Shown in pieces: positions 7,958 through 15,728 of a DNA stretch of 64,000 bases. The notes under the pieces are model-generated. The model made no database searches and was not told the DNA's origin. It worked only from the letters and a program-made list of their open reading frames with translations. The position numbers were made by a program, and so were the translations under genes. This DNA is from Lachnospiraceae bacterium (GTDB taxonomy: Bacteria > Bacillota > Clostridia > Lachnospirales > Lachnospiraceae). Each line of letters starts with the position of its first letter. Position 1 is the first letter of the stretch. Location: the NCBI GenBank assembly GCA_024698705.1, contig JAILQX010000030.1:25237-89236 (forward strand), read 5' to 3'.

Positions 7958-8597
7958 ACATATCCAGACTATAGCATGTTTTCTTTCCGGGAGAATCCAG
8001 TATAAGTTTATAAGCTGTCAGCTCTGTCTCACTTATATTCTGCTCTCTTCCGTATGCTTTCGATCCTTCCGTCCCGTATTTTACGTCTCCCAGTATGGGA
8101 CAGCCCGCATTTGACAACTGAACCCTTATCTGATGATGCCTTCCGGTTATCAGATGTATATCCAGTGTCTGCGTCGATTCATCGGAACCGATGACCTTAT
8201 ATTCGAGGATCGCTTTCTTTGCCGCAGGATCGGATCTGTCCGAAACTCTTGAAGTATTGCTCCTGCCATCCTTTATAAGGAAATCCTCTAACCTGCCTTC
8301 CGCTTCCTTCATGTGACCGTATACGACTGCACGATAGTATTTCCCGATCTTTCCTTCCGAGAGCATCTTACTGAATTCGCCTGCAGCCTTCTCATTTGTT
8401 GCCATGAGTACCAGTCCCTTTACGGGCTGATCCAAACGGTTTATCAATGCAACGTACGGCCTTTTGTTTTGCGATGCCAGATGATTCTTCACTTCACTCA
8501 CAAGATCTTTTTGTCCCATGGAGGCTGTCTGTGTAGCCAGTCCGGCAGGTTTAAAAACCACTATGCTGTTGTTATCTTCATGTATTATCTTAAGCAA
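7956..8597 (-). CDS. RluA family pseudouridine synthase
   Basis: A 213-residue single-domain RluA-type pseudouridine synthase that isomerises uridine in rRNA or tRNA; the target cannot be told from sequence. The catalytic Asp is D56 in INRLDQPVKG, a variant of the usual HRLDxxTSG loop, and the RHHQIRVQLSNAGCPILGD block is the family hallmark. It lacks an S4 domain. The start is a TTG at 8597 with GGA about 6 bases upstream. The TTG overlaps the stop of the preceding small membrane protein by 8 bases, which suggests translational coupling. Confidence 0.85.
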   Translation of the reverse strand: MLKIIHEDNNSIVVFKPAGLATQTASMGQKDLVSEVKNHLASQNKRPYVALINRLDQPVKGLVLMATNEKAAGEFSKMLSEGKIGKYYRAVVYGHMKEAEGRLEDFLIKDGRSNTSRVSDRSDPAAKKAILEYKVIGSDESTQTLDIHLITGRHHQIRVQLSNAGCPILGDVKYGTEGSKAYGREQNISETELTAYKLILDSPGKKTCYSLDM

Positions 8598-8928
8598 GAT
8601 CGTTCCAGTACTTGCTTATTGCTGCAAATAATATACCTACACCTGCCAGACCGCCGATAACCGTTGCGATATTGGCCCCGTTTGTTATATTGACGATCGC
8701 ATTTGCAACCGCTATACCGCAGCAAATGAAAAATCCAAGTTTCTTCTTTCCGAATAACAGAAGACAAACCGCGGTAATCATAACAGCTTCAGCGATCGCA
8801 CCATAGATGAATATACCCGTTGCGCCCGTATTTACGATGCCAAACAGATAAACGCAAAAAACTATTGCATTAACGATCAACATAAACCATAACCAAAACT
8901 TTGCAAATCCATGCCACTCCATAAACAT
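8590..8928 (-). CDS. Small four-helix membrane protein, unknown function
   Basis: A protein of about 112 residues that is nearly all membrane: roughly four hydrophobic helices (FWLWFMLIVNAIVFCVYLFG, IFIYGAIAEAVMITAVCLLLF, LGFFICCGIAVANAIVNI, ATVIGGLAGVGILFAAI) with short Lys-rich loops. I do not recognise the family. The ATG at 8928 is chosen because AAGGAG lies 5-6 bases upstream; the GTG at 8949 has none. It has its own promoter with a palindrome in the spacer (8965-8994) and overlaps the pseudouridine synthase gene that follows. Confidence 0.7.
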   Translation of the reverse strand: MFMEWHGFAKFWLWFMLIVNAIVFCVYLFGIVNTGATGIFIYGAIAEAVMITAVCLLLFGKKKLGFFICCGIAVANAIVNITNGANIATVIGGLAGVGILFAAISKYWNDLA

Positions 8929-8964
8929 ACTCTCCTTTCGAGTGCTCACTTTATCAACATCTGT

Positions 8965-8994
8965 ATTATATCATCTGAGTAAGATCTCAGGCAA
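8965..8994 (-). promoter_or_regulatory. Promoter with a palindromic spacer ahead of the small membrane protein
   Basis: On the minus strand: -35 TTGCCT (8989-8994), 18-bp spacer, -10 TATAAT (8965-8970) with an extended TGA. The spacer contains a dyad CTGAG-taagat-CTCAG (8975-8990) that could be a repressor site. Confidence 0.6.
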
Positions 8995-9017
8995 TATCGT
9001 ATGTCTGATCCTGTTCC

Positions 9018-9245
9018 TTAAGGCTTTATATCCTTTAAAGACTGCATCAGTTCTATGTCGGAAGGAAGTACCTTCATGTTGGCGGTTATTGGATCCTCTC
9101 CCGGTCTTGTTACCGTCATCTCTATGATAGTTCCTTCAGGGATACCTCCCTGAAATATCAGTCCCAGAAAACCGGCAAACTTTGGATGATTATTCTTGAA
9201 TGAATTGATCCCTGCCATAAACTGCATCATACCCTGTGCATTCAT
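9018..9245 (-). CDS. Conserved-looking 75-residue protein, unknown function
   Basis: A small soluble protein of 75 residues with an N-terminal helix rich in Met, Asn and Lys (MNAQGMMQFMAGINSFKNNH). A beta-like stretch (GTIIEMTVTRPGEDPITANMK) and an acidic C-terminal helix follow. No family is recognised. AAGGAG about 9 bases before the ATG makes it a convincing gene. It sits 19 bases after pepD and is probably the last gene of the nhaC-pepD transcript. Confidence 0.65.
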   Translation of the reverse strand: MNAQGMMQFMAGINSFKNNHPKFAGFLGLIFQGGIPEGTIIEMTVTRPGEDPITANMKVLPSDIELMQSLKDIKP

Positions 9246-9264
9246 GTAAAATACTCCTTACAGA

Positions 9265-10716
9265 TTAAAATTTTTCTATGATAGTCCTTGTCATCGCATA
9301 GACCCTTGCTACCGAACTTATGCTCATACGCTCCCTGTATGTATGTATCTCTGTCAGGTTCGGACCGTAGGATATGCAGTCAAGATCCTTTATCTTTCCG
9401 GCAAGCACGCCGCACTCCACCCCCGCATGAACGGCCTCGATCTTTACTTCTTCTCCGTATTGCTCAAGGTATACCTTTTTCATCAGTTCACGCAAAGGAG
9501 AATCTTTTCTGTACTGCCATGCCGAGTAATCACCGCTCAGTTTCACGCTGCCGTGTTCATTGCATTTACGCCTGAGTTCATCGAGCAGTTCTTCTTTTTC
9601 CCTGTCCACACTGCTTCTTACGCAATATTCCATGGTAACGGAATCTTCTGCCGTTTTAAGGATCCCCATGTTCAACGAGGTCTGTACCAGTCCGTCAACA
9701 TCCTCACTCATCTTTTGGATGCCTTCGGGAAGTGAATAAAATATATCCGTAACATATGCCGCGCTTTTCGCATCCATCGGCAGATAAGGGACATCTTCCG
9801 TTCTCTTGACCGTAATGTTCATAGCGGGATCTGTTTTGACGTACTCAGCCAATATGGGTCTCGCGATCTTCTCCACCTCTAACGTCAATGATCTCTCGTC
9901 TGCCTTTGACATGACCAATGCGTTGCTGCTCACGGGTATCGCATTGTCTTTTAATCCGCCCTGTATACTTACAGGTCTGATATCACAGGTCTCATACAGT
10001 TTTTTCAGCACAACAGCCAGGGTTTTATTGGAATTTGCCCTGCCTTTGTTTATCTCTATTCCCGAATGTCCCCCGGTCAGTCCTTTGACTTCTATAACAA
10101 ACGGCTTATAAGCGTCGTTTACGTTTTCCCTGCTAACAGCAAGCGAACAGTCTGCCACCACGCCTCCGGCACAGCTGACCGTGAATATGCCTTCTGCTTC
10201 GGAATCTATGTTCAGCATGGTATGACCCTTTAACGGTGAAACATCGATAGATGCGGCACCGAGCATACCTATCTCTTCATCCACGGTAAATACCGCCTCC
10301 AGCCTCGGATGAGAAAGCTCATCATCGTCCAGTATTGCCATGATCATGGCTACTGCTATGCCGTCATCCGCTCCGAGTGTGGTATCCTTTGCGCCGATCA
10401 GTTCTCCCTCGACAAATAATTCGAGTGCTTCCTTCTCCATATCCTTTACAACACCGGGACGCACCTCACAGACCATGTCGAGATGCCCCTGAAGGATCAG
10501 CGGCTCGTCATTTTCACGCCCCTTTGAAGCCTCTTTGATAATAATTATGTTATTATCTTCATCCTGATGATATTCAAGGTTCCTTGCCTGTGCAAATACT
10601 GCGCAATGATCACTTATGGCTTTTGTATTTCGCGAACCGTGCGGTATGGATGCTATTTCCTCAAAGAATTCAAATACCTTTGCAGGCTCCAAGCCTGCCA
10701 GAACATTATTTTCCAT
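9265..10716 (-). CDS. pepD: Aminoacyl-histidine dipeptidase (PepD), M20 family
   Basis: A 483-residue cytosolic M20/M28-clan metallopeptidase of the PepD (Xaa-His dipeptidase) group, which splits dipeptides such as carnosine-like substrates. The opening (LEPAKVFEFFEEIASIPHGS), the metal-binding LQGHLDMVCE, the catalytic GADDGIAVAM, the DEEIGMLGA motif and the late HAGVECG all fit. Length is normal. The ATG at 10716 has no clear ribosome site and lies 20 bases after nhaC, so translation may depend on coupling. Pairing with a sodium/proton antiporter gene is noted but unexplained. Confidence 0.92.
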   Translation of the reverse strand: MENNVLAGLEPAKVFEFFEEIASIPHGSRNTKAISDHCAVFAQARNLEYHQDEDNNIIIIKEASKGRENDEPLILQGHLDMVCEVRPGVVKDMEKEALELFVEGELIGAKDTTLGADDGIAVAMIMAILDDDELSHPRLEAVFTVDEEIGMLGAASIDVSPLKGHTMLNIDSEAEGIFTVSCAGGVVADCSLAVSRENVNDAYKPFVIEVKGLTGGHSGIEINKGRANSNKTLAVVLKKLYETCDIRPVSIQGGLKDNAIPVSSNALVMSKADERSLTLEVEKIARPILAEYVKTDPAMNITVKRTEDVPYLPMDAKSAAYVTDIFYSLPEGIQKMSEDVDGLVQTSLNMGILKTAEDSVTMEYCVRSSVDREKEELLDELRRKCNEHGSVKLSGDYSAWQYRKDSPLRELMKKVYLEQYGEEVKIEAVHAGVECGVLAGKIKDLDCISYGPNLTEIHTYRERMSISSVARVYAMTRTIIEKF

Positions 10717-10736
10717 GCTGTTTCAAAGACCGGATA

Positions 10737-12263
10737 TTATGCCTCTTTTGACTCCTTTTTATTTTCCTGTGCCTTAAGCGCATATCTGATGATGAACATT
10801 ACGCCTATCATCATTATGATACCTATCGGCAATGTGATCCATGCATTCTGTGTAAATCCTGCCAGCACATATGTAAGGAAAGAAACTCCGGCACATATGA
10901 TCGCGTAAGGCAGCTGTGTGTTTACATGGTTTATGTGATCGCTCTGCGCTCCCGCACTGGCCATAATGGTCGTATCGCTTATCGGTGAACAATGATCGCC
11001 GCAAACAGCTCCTGCCATACATGCAGAGATCGAGATGATCATCAACTGCGGATTGCTTCCCGAGAATACCGCTACAACTATAGGTATAAGGATTCCGAAG
11101 GTTCCCCAACTTGTTCCCGTTGCAAATGCAAGAAGACATCCCACTATAAATACTATGGCAGGAAGGAAATTCATAAAGCCTGCTGCACTTCCTTCTATTA
11201 CACCTGCAACATATTCCTTTGCTCCGAGTGAATCTGTCATTGCCTTCAATGTCCAAGCAAATGTAAGGATCAGGATCGCCGGTACCATTTGCTTGAAGCC
11301 TTCGGGTACGCAGGCCATACACTTCTTGAATGTAAGTACTTTTCTTATAAGATAAAATATTACGGTTATTATAAGTGCCGTGATACTACCCATGGCAAGG
11401 CCGATGGATGCATCGGAATTTGAAAATGCCTCTATGAATCCGGAACCGTCAAAGAATCCGCCGGAATAGATCATGCCGATAACGCAGCAGATTATAAGGA
11501 CTATTACCGGAAATACAAGATCAACAACCTTTCCCTTGTCATTGGTCGGAAGTTTCTCCTGTGTTGTGGCCGCTGTTCCCGATGTGAACAGGTCTCCCTT
11601 GAGGGCATTTTCTTCATGCTTCTTCATTGGACCGAAATCTATATTGAAGATCGCTATCGTGAGCATCATTACTATTGTAAGTAATGCGTAATAGTTATAA
11701 GGGATAGCCTTAAGGAAAACCGTAAAGCCGTCTTCTCCCTCTACAAAGCCCGCAACTGCCGCTGCCCATGATGATATGGGAGCAATGATACAGACAGGTG
11801 CTGCCGTTGCATCGATCAGATATGCCAGCTTTGCTCTTGATATCTTGTGCTCATCGGTTACCGGTCGCATAACGCTTCCGACCGTAAGACAGTTAAAATA
11901 ATCATCTATAAATATCAGCACACCCAGAGCGATCGTAGCCAGCTGTGCTCCGACTCTGGTTTTTATCTTTCTCTTTGCAAATTCTCCGAAAGCCGCCGAT
12001 CCTCCGGCATTGTTCATGAGTGCGACCATGGCTCCGAGTACTACAAGGAATATCAGTATCCCGACATTGTAGGAGTCCGAAAGAACGGCAACAAATCCGT
12101 CGTTGTACAGATGGTCAAATGCAGCGACCACGTTGAATTCCGCATACAATAATCCGCCTACCACGATACCAAGGAAGAGCGAGCTGTATACTTCTTTTGT
12201 GATGAGTGCCAAAGCAATGGCTACCAGCGCCGGTATCAACGCCCAAAAGGTTTCATTAAACAT
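10737..12263 (-). CDS. NhaC family Na+/H+ antiporter
   Basis: A membrane protein of about 508 residues with 10-12 predicted helices. It belongs to the NhaC ion transporter family, which exchanges sodium for protons (some members exchange malate and lactate). Recognisable stretches are FIDDYFNCLTVGSVMRPVTD, the APISSW helix, GTSWGTFGI and GDHCSPISDTTIMAS. I start at the ATG at 12263 (MFNETFWALIPALV); upstream frame would run into a folded RNA leader and a TTG with no ribosome site. A promoter (12372-12400) and a roughly 100-base structured leader precede it. Confidence 0.9.
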   Translation of the reverse strand: MFNETFWALIPALVAIALALITKEVYSSLFLGIVVGGLLYAEFNVVAAFDHLYNDGFVAVLSDSYNVGILIFLVVLGAMVALMNNAGGSAAFGEFAKRKIKTRVGAQLATIALGVLIFIDDYFNCLTVGSVMRPVTDEHKISRAKLAYLIDATAAPVCIIAPISSWAAAVAGFVEGEDGFTVFLKAIPYNYYALLTIVMMLTIAIFNIDFGPMKKHEENALKGDLFTSGTAATTQEKLPTNDKGKVVDLVFPVIVLIICCVIGMIYSGGFFDGSGFIEAFSNSDASIGLAMGSITALIITVIFYLIRKVLTFKKCMACVPEGFKQMVPAILILTFAWTLKAMTDSLGAKEYVAGVIEGSAAGFMNFLPAIVFIVGCLLAFATGTSWGTFGILIPIVVAVFSGSNPQLMIISISACMAGAVCGDHCSPISDTTIMASAGAQSDHINHVNTQLPYAIICAGVSFLTYVLAGFTQNAWITLPIGIIMMIGVMFIIRYALKAQENKKESKEA

Positions 12264-12365
12264 ATCCCCAAATCCTCTCTTTTTTTGCGTGTTATACGCT
12301 GCAGATACGGACTTCCACACTTTATCCCATAATAAGGATACCGTCCGCCGATCAGCGCCCCATAC
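12264..12365 (-). promoter_or_regulatory. Structured 5' leader of nhaC, candidate riboswitch
   Basis: The leader RNA can fold into three nested perfect stems: CGCUG/CAGCG (12357-12353 with 12301-12297), CGGAC/GUCCG (as plus-strand 12308-12312 with 12343-12347) and UAUCC/GGAUA (12340-12336 with 12327-12323). The 5' arm of the innermost stem includes AUCCU (12339-12335), which is also the exact complement of AGGAU (12276-12272) in the ribosome-binding region. This could let the fold control translation. The class is not assigned. Confidence 0.5.
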
Positions 12366-12371
12366 AAACAA

Positions 12372-12400
12372 ATTCTAGCATATACTTTTTTACACTTCAA
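12372..12400 (-). promoter_or_regulatory. Sigma-A promoter of nhaC
   Basis: On the minus strand: -35 TTGAAG (12395-12400), 17-bp spacer, -10 TAGAAT (12372-12377) with an extended TGC. Start near 12365. Confidence 0.8.
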
Positions 12401-12437
12401 TACTGTCGGATACTTTATACTTCCCGTATTCGGGCAT

Positions 12438-12464
12438 AAAAAAAGCGCCTTTTCGGCGCTTTTT
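12438..12464 (-). terminator. Terminator after the response regulator gene
   Basis: Symmetric AAAAAGCGCC (12440-12449) and GGCGCTTTTT (12455-12464) around a TTTTC loop, 1 base after the stop at 12466. A/T runs on both arms make it usable in either direction. Confidence 0.9.
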
Positions 12465-12465
12465 A

Positions 12466-13158
12466 TCAGACTCTGAATCTGTATCCCACACCCCAGATCG
12501 TTTCTATATACTGAGGCTTTGAGTTGTCTATCTCTATCTTTTCCCTTATCTTTTTGATATGGACCGTAACCGTGGCTATATCGCCGAATGAATCCATGTC
12601 CCATATTTCCCTGAAGAGCTCCTCCTTGGTAAATACATGATTGGGATTCTGTGCCAAAAATGTAAGGAGATCGAATTCCTTTGTCGTAAATGCCTTTTCT
12701 TCTCCGTCCACATATACTCGTCTGGCTGTCTTGTCTATCTTGATGCCCCTGATCTCTATGATATCATTTTCAGGCTTCTGAGATGAATTGATAAGTCTCT
12801 CAAAACGGGCAAGGTGAGCCTTTACTCTGGCTACAAGTTCGCTCGGACTGAACGGTTTGGTCATATAATCGTCCGCTCCGAGACCCAGGCCTCTGATCTT
12901 GTCTATATCCTCTTTCTTGGCCGAAACCATGATGATCGGGATATCCTTCTTCTCCCTTATCTTGCTGCAAACCTCAAATCCGTCTATTCCGGGGAGCATA
13001 AGGTCCAGGACTATGATGTTGAAATCCTCTTTGAGTGCCCTTTCAAGTCCGGCGTCTCCGGTTGTTTCTATCGCCACTTCGAACCCGCTGAGTTCAAGGT
13101 AATCCTTTTCCAGATCTGCAATGGATATCTCATCTTCTATGATCAGTACTTTTTTCAT
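12466..13158 (-). CDS. OmpR/PhoB-type response regulator
   Basis: A 230-residue two-domain response regulator. The receiver domain (1-115) has the acidic pair E8/D9, the phospho-acceptor D52 in IIVLDLMLPG, and K in the YMTKPF loop. The C-terminal winged helix (about 130-230) contains FTTKEFDLLTFLAQN and ATVTVHIKKIREKI, ending in TIWGVGYRFRV. It binds DNA when phosphorylated, presumably by the kinase encoded immediately upstream, whose stop overlaps this ATG by 4 bases. AAGGAGGAG precedes the start. The signal and targets are unknown. Confidence 0.94.
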   Translation of the reverse strand: MKKVLIIEDEISIADLEKDYLELSGFEVAIETTGDAGLERALKEDFNIIVLDLMLPGIDGFEVCSKIREKKDIPIIMVSAKKEDIDKIRGLGLGADDYMTKPFSPSELVARVKAHLARFERLINSSQKPENDIIEIRGIKIDKTARRVYVDGEEKAFTTKEFDLLTFLAQNPNHVFTKEELFREIWDMDSFGDIATVTVHIKKIREKIEIDNSKPQYIETIWGVGYRFRV

Positions 13159-14252
13159 ATCTGCTCCTCCTTCTCGGAATCGTTCTCTCCTTCATATTTG
13201 CGGATCACAAAGTGCATGCAGGTTCCTTCACCTTCCTTGCTAGTCGCCCAGATATATCCTCCATGATCTTCTATGATCTTTTTAACTATGGACAATCCTA
13301 TTCCGCTTCCGCCCTGAGCCGAATTTCTCGATGCATCTGTGCGGTAAAATCTCTCGAAGATATTGGCAAGGTTCTTCTGCTCTATGCCTCTTCCGTTGTC
13401 TTCTATCTCCACTCTGACCGAATCCGACGCATCCAGCAGCCTGATGTCGATGATACCGTGAGGCTTGTCCATATATTTGACAGAATTGCCTATTATATTG
13501 TTGATAACCTTCTTTAACTGTTCCGGATCCGCTATGATACGTGTTCCGGGTTCCAGAAGATTTGAGTAATTGAGTTCTATGTTCTTATTGTCAAGATCCA
13601 GCCCGACCTCTTCGATACAGTCATTAAAGAAGTCCGAAACATCTATCCTGTGGAACGTATACGGGATCCTGTTCGTATCTATTCCGGAATAATACGTCAG
13701 TTCGTTGATAAGCCGGTCCATCTCCATTGCTTTGGTGTAGATGGTCTTGACATATCTTTCCTTCTTCTCTTCCGTATCGGCAACGCCGTCCATGATACCT
13801 TCCACATAACCCTTGATAGAAGTTATGGGAGTTTTCAGATCATGCGTGATATTGCTGATAAGTTCCCTGTTCTGCTGCTCGTCATGAAGCTTATCTTCGG
13901 TGCTTTCCTTGAGCTTGAGCCTCATGTCTTCATAGCTTTTGAACAATTCGGCGATCTCACCCGAAACCTCTTCTTCACTGAGAGTATCATCAAAATTACC
14001 CTGTGCTATCGATGACATCGCCTTGTTGAGCCGTCTTATATGATTAAACACTCCGTTGTTTATCCACACAGTCACTACGATACAACTCAGGATCAGAACA
14101 ATGATGAGTGCCAGAAAAACCTCAATAAACAGAGGTTTGGGCACAAACGGATCCTTCGAGAGTATAACTATCGCAAATCCGGTGATAGCTATAAACACGG
14201 GCAACGATAATAAAATTGAAAATGTTATAACAAGTCGTTTTTTCAGATCCAT
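13155..14252 (-). CDS. Membrane sensor histidine kinase
   Basis: A 365-residue kinase with two membrane helices (about residues 8-31 and 42-63) enclosing only about ten outside residues, so it probably senses the membrane or a partner. A HAMP-like segment follows, then the phospho-acceptor H137 in SNITHDLKTPITSIKGY and a HATPase domain with DNGRGIE and GGSGIGLSIVKK. A stop codon lies two codons before the ATG, so 14252 is the earliest possible start. There is no ribosome site, and a -10 box ends 6 bases before the ATG, suggesting a leaderless mRNA. It is paired with the response regulator. Confidence 0.93.
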   Translation of the reverse strand: MDLKKRLVITFSILLSLPVFIAITGFAIVILSKDPFVPKPLFIEVFLALIIVLILSCIVVTVWINNGVFNHIRRLNKAMSSIAQGNFDDTLSEEEVSGEIAELFKSYEDMRLKLKESTEDKLHDEQQNRELISNITHDLKTPITSIKGYVEGIMDGVADTEEKKERYVKTIYTKAMEMDRLINELTYYSGIDTNRIPYTFHRIDVSDFFNDCIEEVGLDLDNKNIELNYSNLLEPGTRIIADPEQLKKVINNIIGNSVKYMDKPHGIIDIRLLDASDSVRVEIEDNGRGIEQKNLANIFERFYRTDASRNSAQGGSGIGLSIVKKIIEDHGGYIWATSKEGEGTCMHFVIRKYEGENDSEKEEQI

Positions 14253-14258
14253 GGCTTA

Positions 14259-14267
14259 AGTATACCA
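14259..14267 (-). promoter_or_regulatory. Extended -10 promoter abutting the kinase start codon
   Basis: On the minus strand TGGTATACT (14259-14267). Six bases separate it from the A of the ATG at 14252, so the expected transcription start is the start codon itself. Confidence 0.55.
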
Positions 14268-14310
14268 CTTCCGTCATCCTAAAAAAGAAACTATTTAATA
14301 TATATTTATT

Positions 14311-14356
14311 AAAAAAATATAAAAAATAAAGACGATCGCAATGACCGTCTTTATTT
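14311..14356 (-). terminator. Terminator of the acyltransferase gene
   Basis: An 11-bp stem (AAATAAAGACG at 14324-14334, CGTCTTTATTT at 14346-14356) with an 11-base loop. A long A/T stretch downstream on the minus strand (14311-14323) serves as U-tract. Confidence 0.75.
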
Positions 14357-14405
14357 CTTCAACCGTAAATATCAATACATATCATCGGAATTCCATTCCT
14401 CTGCT

Positions 14406-15512
14406 TTATTTTTCCCCTTTTAAAAACGGTTTTCCGACAAGACACCTTATGATCGGGATCTTATCCAGGATCATCGTTGTTATCAGGGATATCGCACATA
14501 TACATATGCTTTCGACAAGGACACGTACAGTATCCGGCTCCAGGTCATTTGTGATCCTTACCATTCCTATAAGTATGAAATACCCCTGCAATATATATAC
14601 TCCCAGGCTGTTTCTTCCGAATGTCGTAAGAACTGGCCATTTGTAACTTTTAAATGTCTCAGCCAGCGTATCGAAGAGTATGATAAAGAACCCGCTGCCC
14701 GCAAATCCGATGATCATTCTGTAGATGTCCACTATCAGCTGTTTATACCATGTATCCGTTGTAAGCTTGTATCCGGAAAGATATATAAACGCCCTTTCAT
14801 TGTAAAATACAAACAGTCCGGCAAATATGATACCGATGATCACCAGATACAGCCATCTTTTGTTTCCGTAAAGCTCCGCCGTCTTCTTTCCCACGCTTGT
14901 TGCTGCAAGCCTGTCCTTATACATATTTACGTAAAAGGCTCCTATGTAATAGGGCATGAGAAACTTGTAAACCCCCAGATTGTAACCATCCGGAAGCACA
15001 AACAATACCAAAAAGCCCAGTGCATACAGTATAACGTTATCCTTTAAATAAAAATGCATCACGAATACTATGAAGAGGCATACCAGGACCGCCCATAAAA
15101 ACCAGAGGTTCGTGATGAAATATGTCAAAAACTGAGGTATGATCTCGGGAAAACCTATCGTCTCATTGCCCAGTTTTTTATTGAGCAGATATCCCCTGAC
15201 AAATTCAAATACCGTCCATAAAAATATGGGTGTGACATAAGTGATCACTCTTTTACCGAGGAATCGCCACTGCTTTTTTCTGTCACCCTCAAGCTTTTTC
15301 ATGCTGAAGTAAGCAAACCATCCCGCAAGGAGCATGAACAGCGGCATATGAAAACTGTATATGAACTGGTATAGCTTATCGCTCCAGTAAAGGGATCCTT
15401 CATAAAATGCCAGTCCGTTTCCGTGTTGTATACAATGTCCCGTTACAACCGTGATAATGGCAAAGCCTCGTATTATGTCTGCTTTTATATTTCTCCCTGT
15501 TTTCGTCGACAT
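14406..15512 (-). CDS. Acyltransferase 3 family membrane protein
   Basis: A 368-residue integral membrane protein with about ten helices, of the acyltransferase 3 (OatA/NodX/WecH-like) family. These enzymes O-acetylate or O-acylate sugars of surface polysaccharides or peptidoglycan. The N-terminal block IKADIIRGFAIITVVTGHCI has the family arginine and histidine, followed by YSFHMPLFMLLAGWFAY. The substrate cannot be read from sequence. It stands alone between the two-component system and a small plus-strand gene, and has its own terminator. Confidence 0.87.
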   Translation of the reverse strand: MSTKTGRNIKADIIRGFAIITVVTGHCIQHGNGLAFYEGSLYWSDKLYQFIYSFHMPLFMLLAGWFAYFSMKKLEGDRKKQWRFLGKRVITYVTPIFLWTVFEFVRGYLLNKKLGNETIGFPEIIPQFLTYFITNLWFLWAVLVCLFIVFVMHFYLKDNVILYALGFLVLFVLPDGYNLGVYKFLMPYYIGAFYVNMYKDRLAATSVGKKTAELYGNKRWLYLVIIGIIFAGLFVFYNERAFIYLSGYKLTTDTWYKQLIVDIYRMIIGFAGSGFFIILFDTLAETFKSYKWPVLTTFGRNSLGVYILQGYFILIGMVRITNDLEPDTVRVLVESICICAISLITTMILDKIPIIRCLVGKPFLKGEK

Positions 15513-15559
15513 GTCTTTTCCCTGAGTTGCATTTTTTTTATTTCCATGGCATACTGAAC

Positions 15560-15568
15560 TGGTATAAT
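15560..15568 (+). promoter_or_regulatory. Extended -10 promoter of the 43-residue membrane protein
   Basis: TGGTATAAT at 15560-15568 is a perfect extended -10. The start near 15575 leaves a leader of about 18 bases before the ATG at 15593. Confidence 0.55.
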
Positions 15569-15592
15569 CAGTTTTTTGCGAGGTATGATCTC

Positions 15593-15724
15593 ATGGATGG
15601 TACATTTATCCTGTTGGCCGGTGGCCTTCTTGTAATAATAATCGCTGTAGTGATCAGCGTTGTATCAAGTGTCATTTCCAGTGTTGCTTCCTTTATCGGA
15701 ACCAAGGGTGATGACGAAGATTGA
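15593..15724 (+). CDS. Tiny single-pass membrane protein (43 residues)
   Basis: A plus-strand frame with GAGG 9 bases before the ATG and an extended -10 promoter just upstream. The product has a short outside start (MDGT), one long hydrophobic segment (FILLAGGLLVIIIAVVISVV), an SSVISSVASF stretch and an acidic tail GTKGDDED. No family is recognised. Its stop lies 4 bases from the convergent ahcY stop. A longer frame from 15527 is possible but has no ribosome site. Being against the dominant strand with its own signals argues that it is real. Confidence 0.5.
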   Translation: MDGTFILLAGGLLVIIIAVVISVVSSVISSVASFIGTKGDDED

Positions 15725-15728
15725 TATC

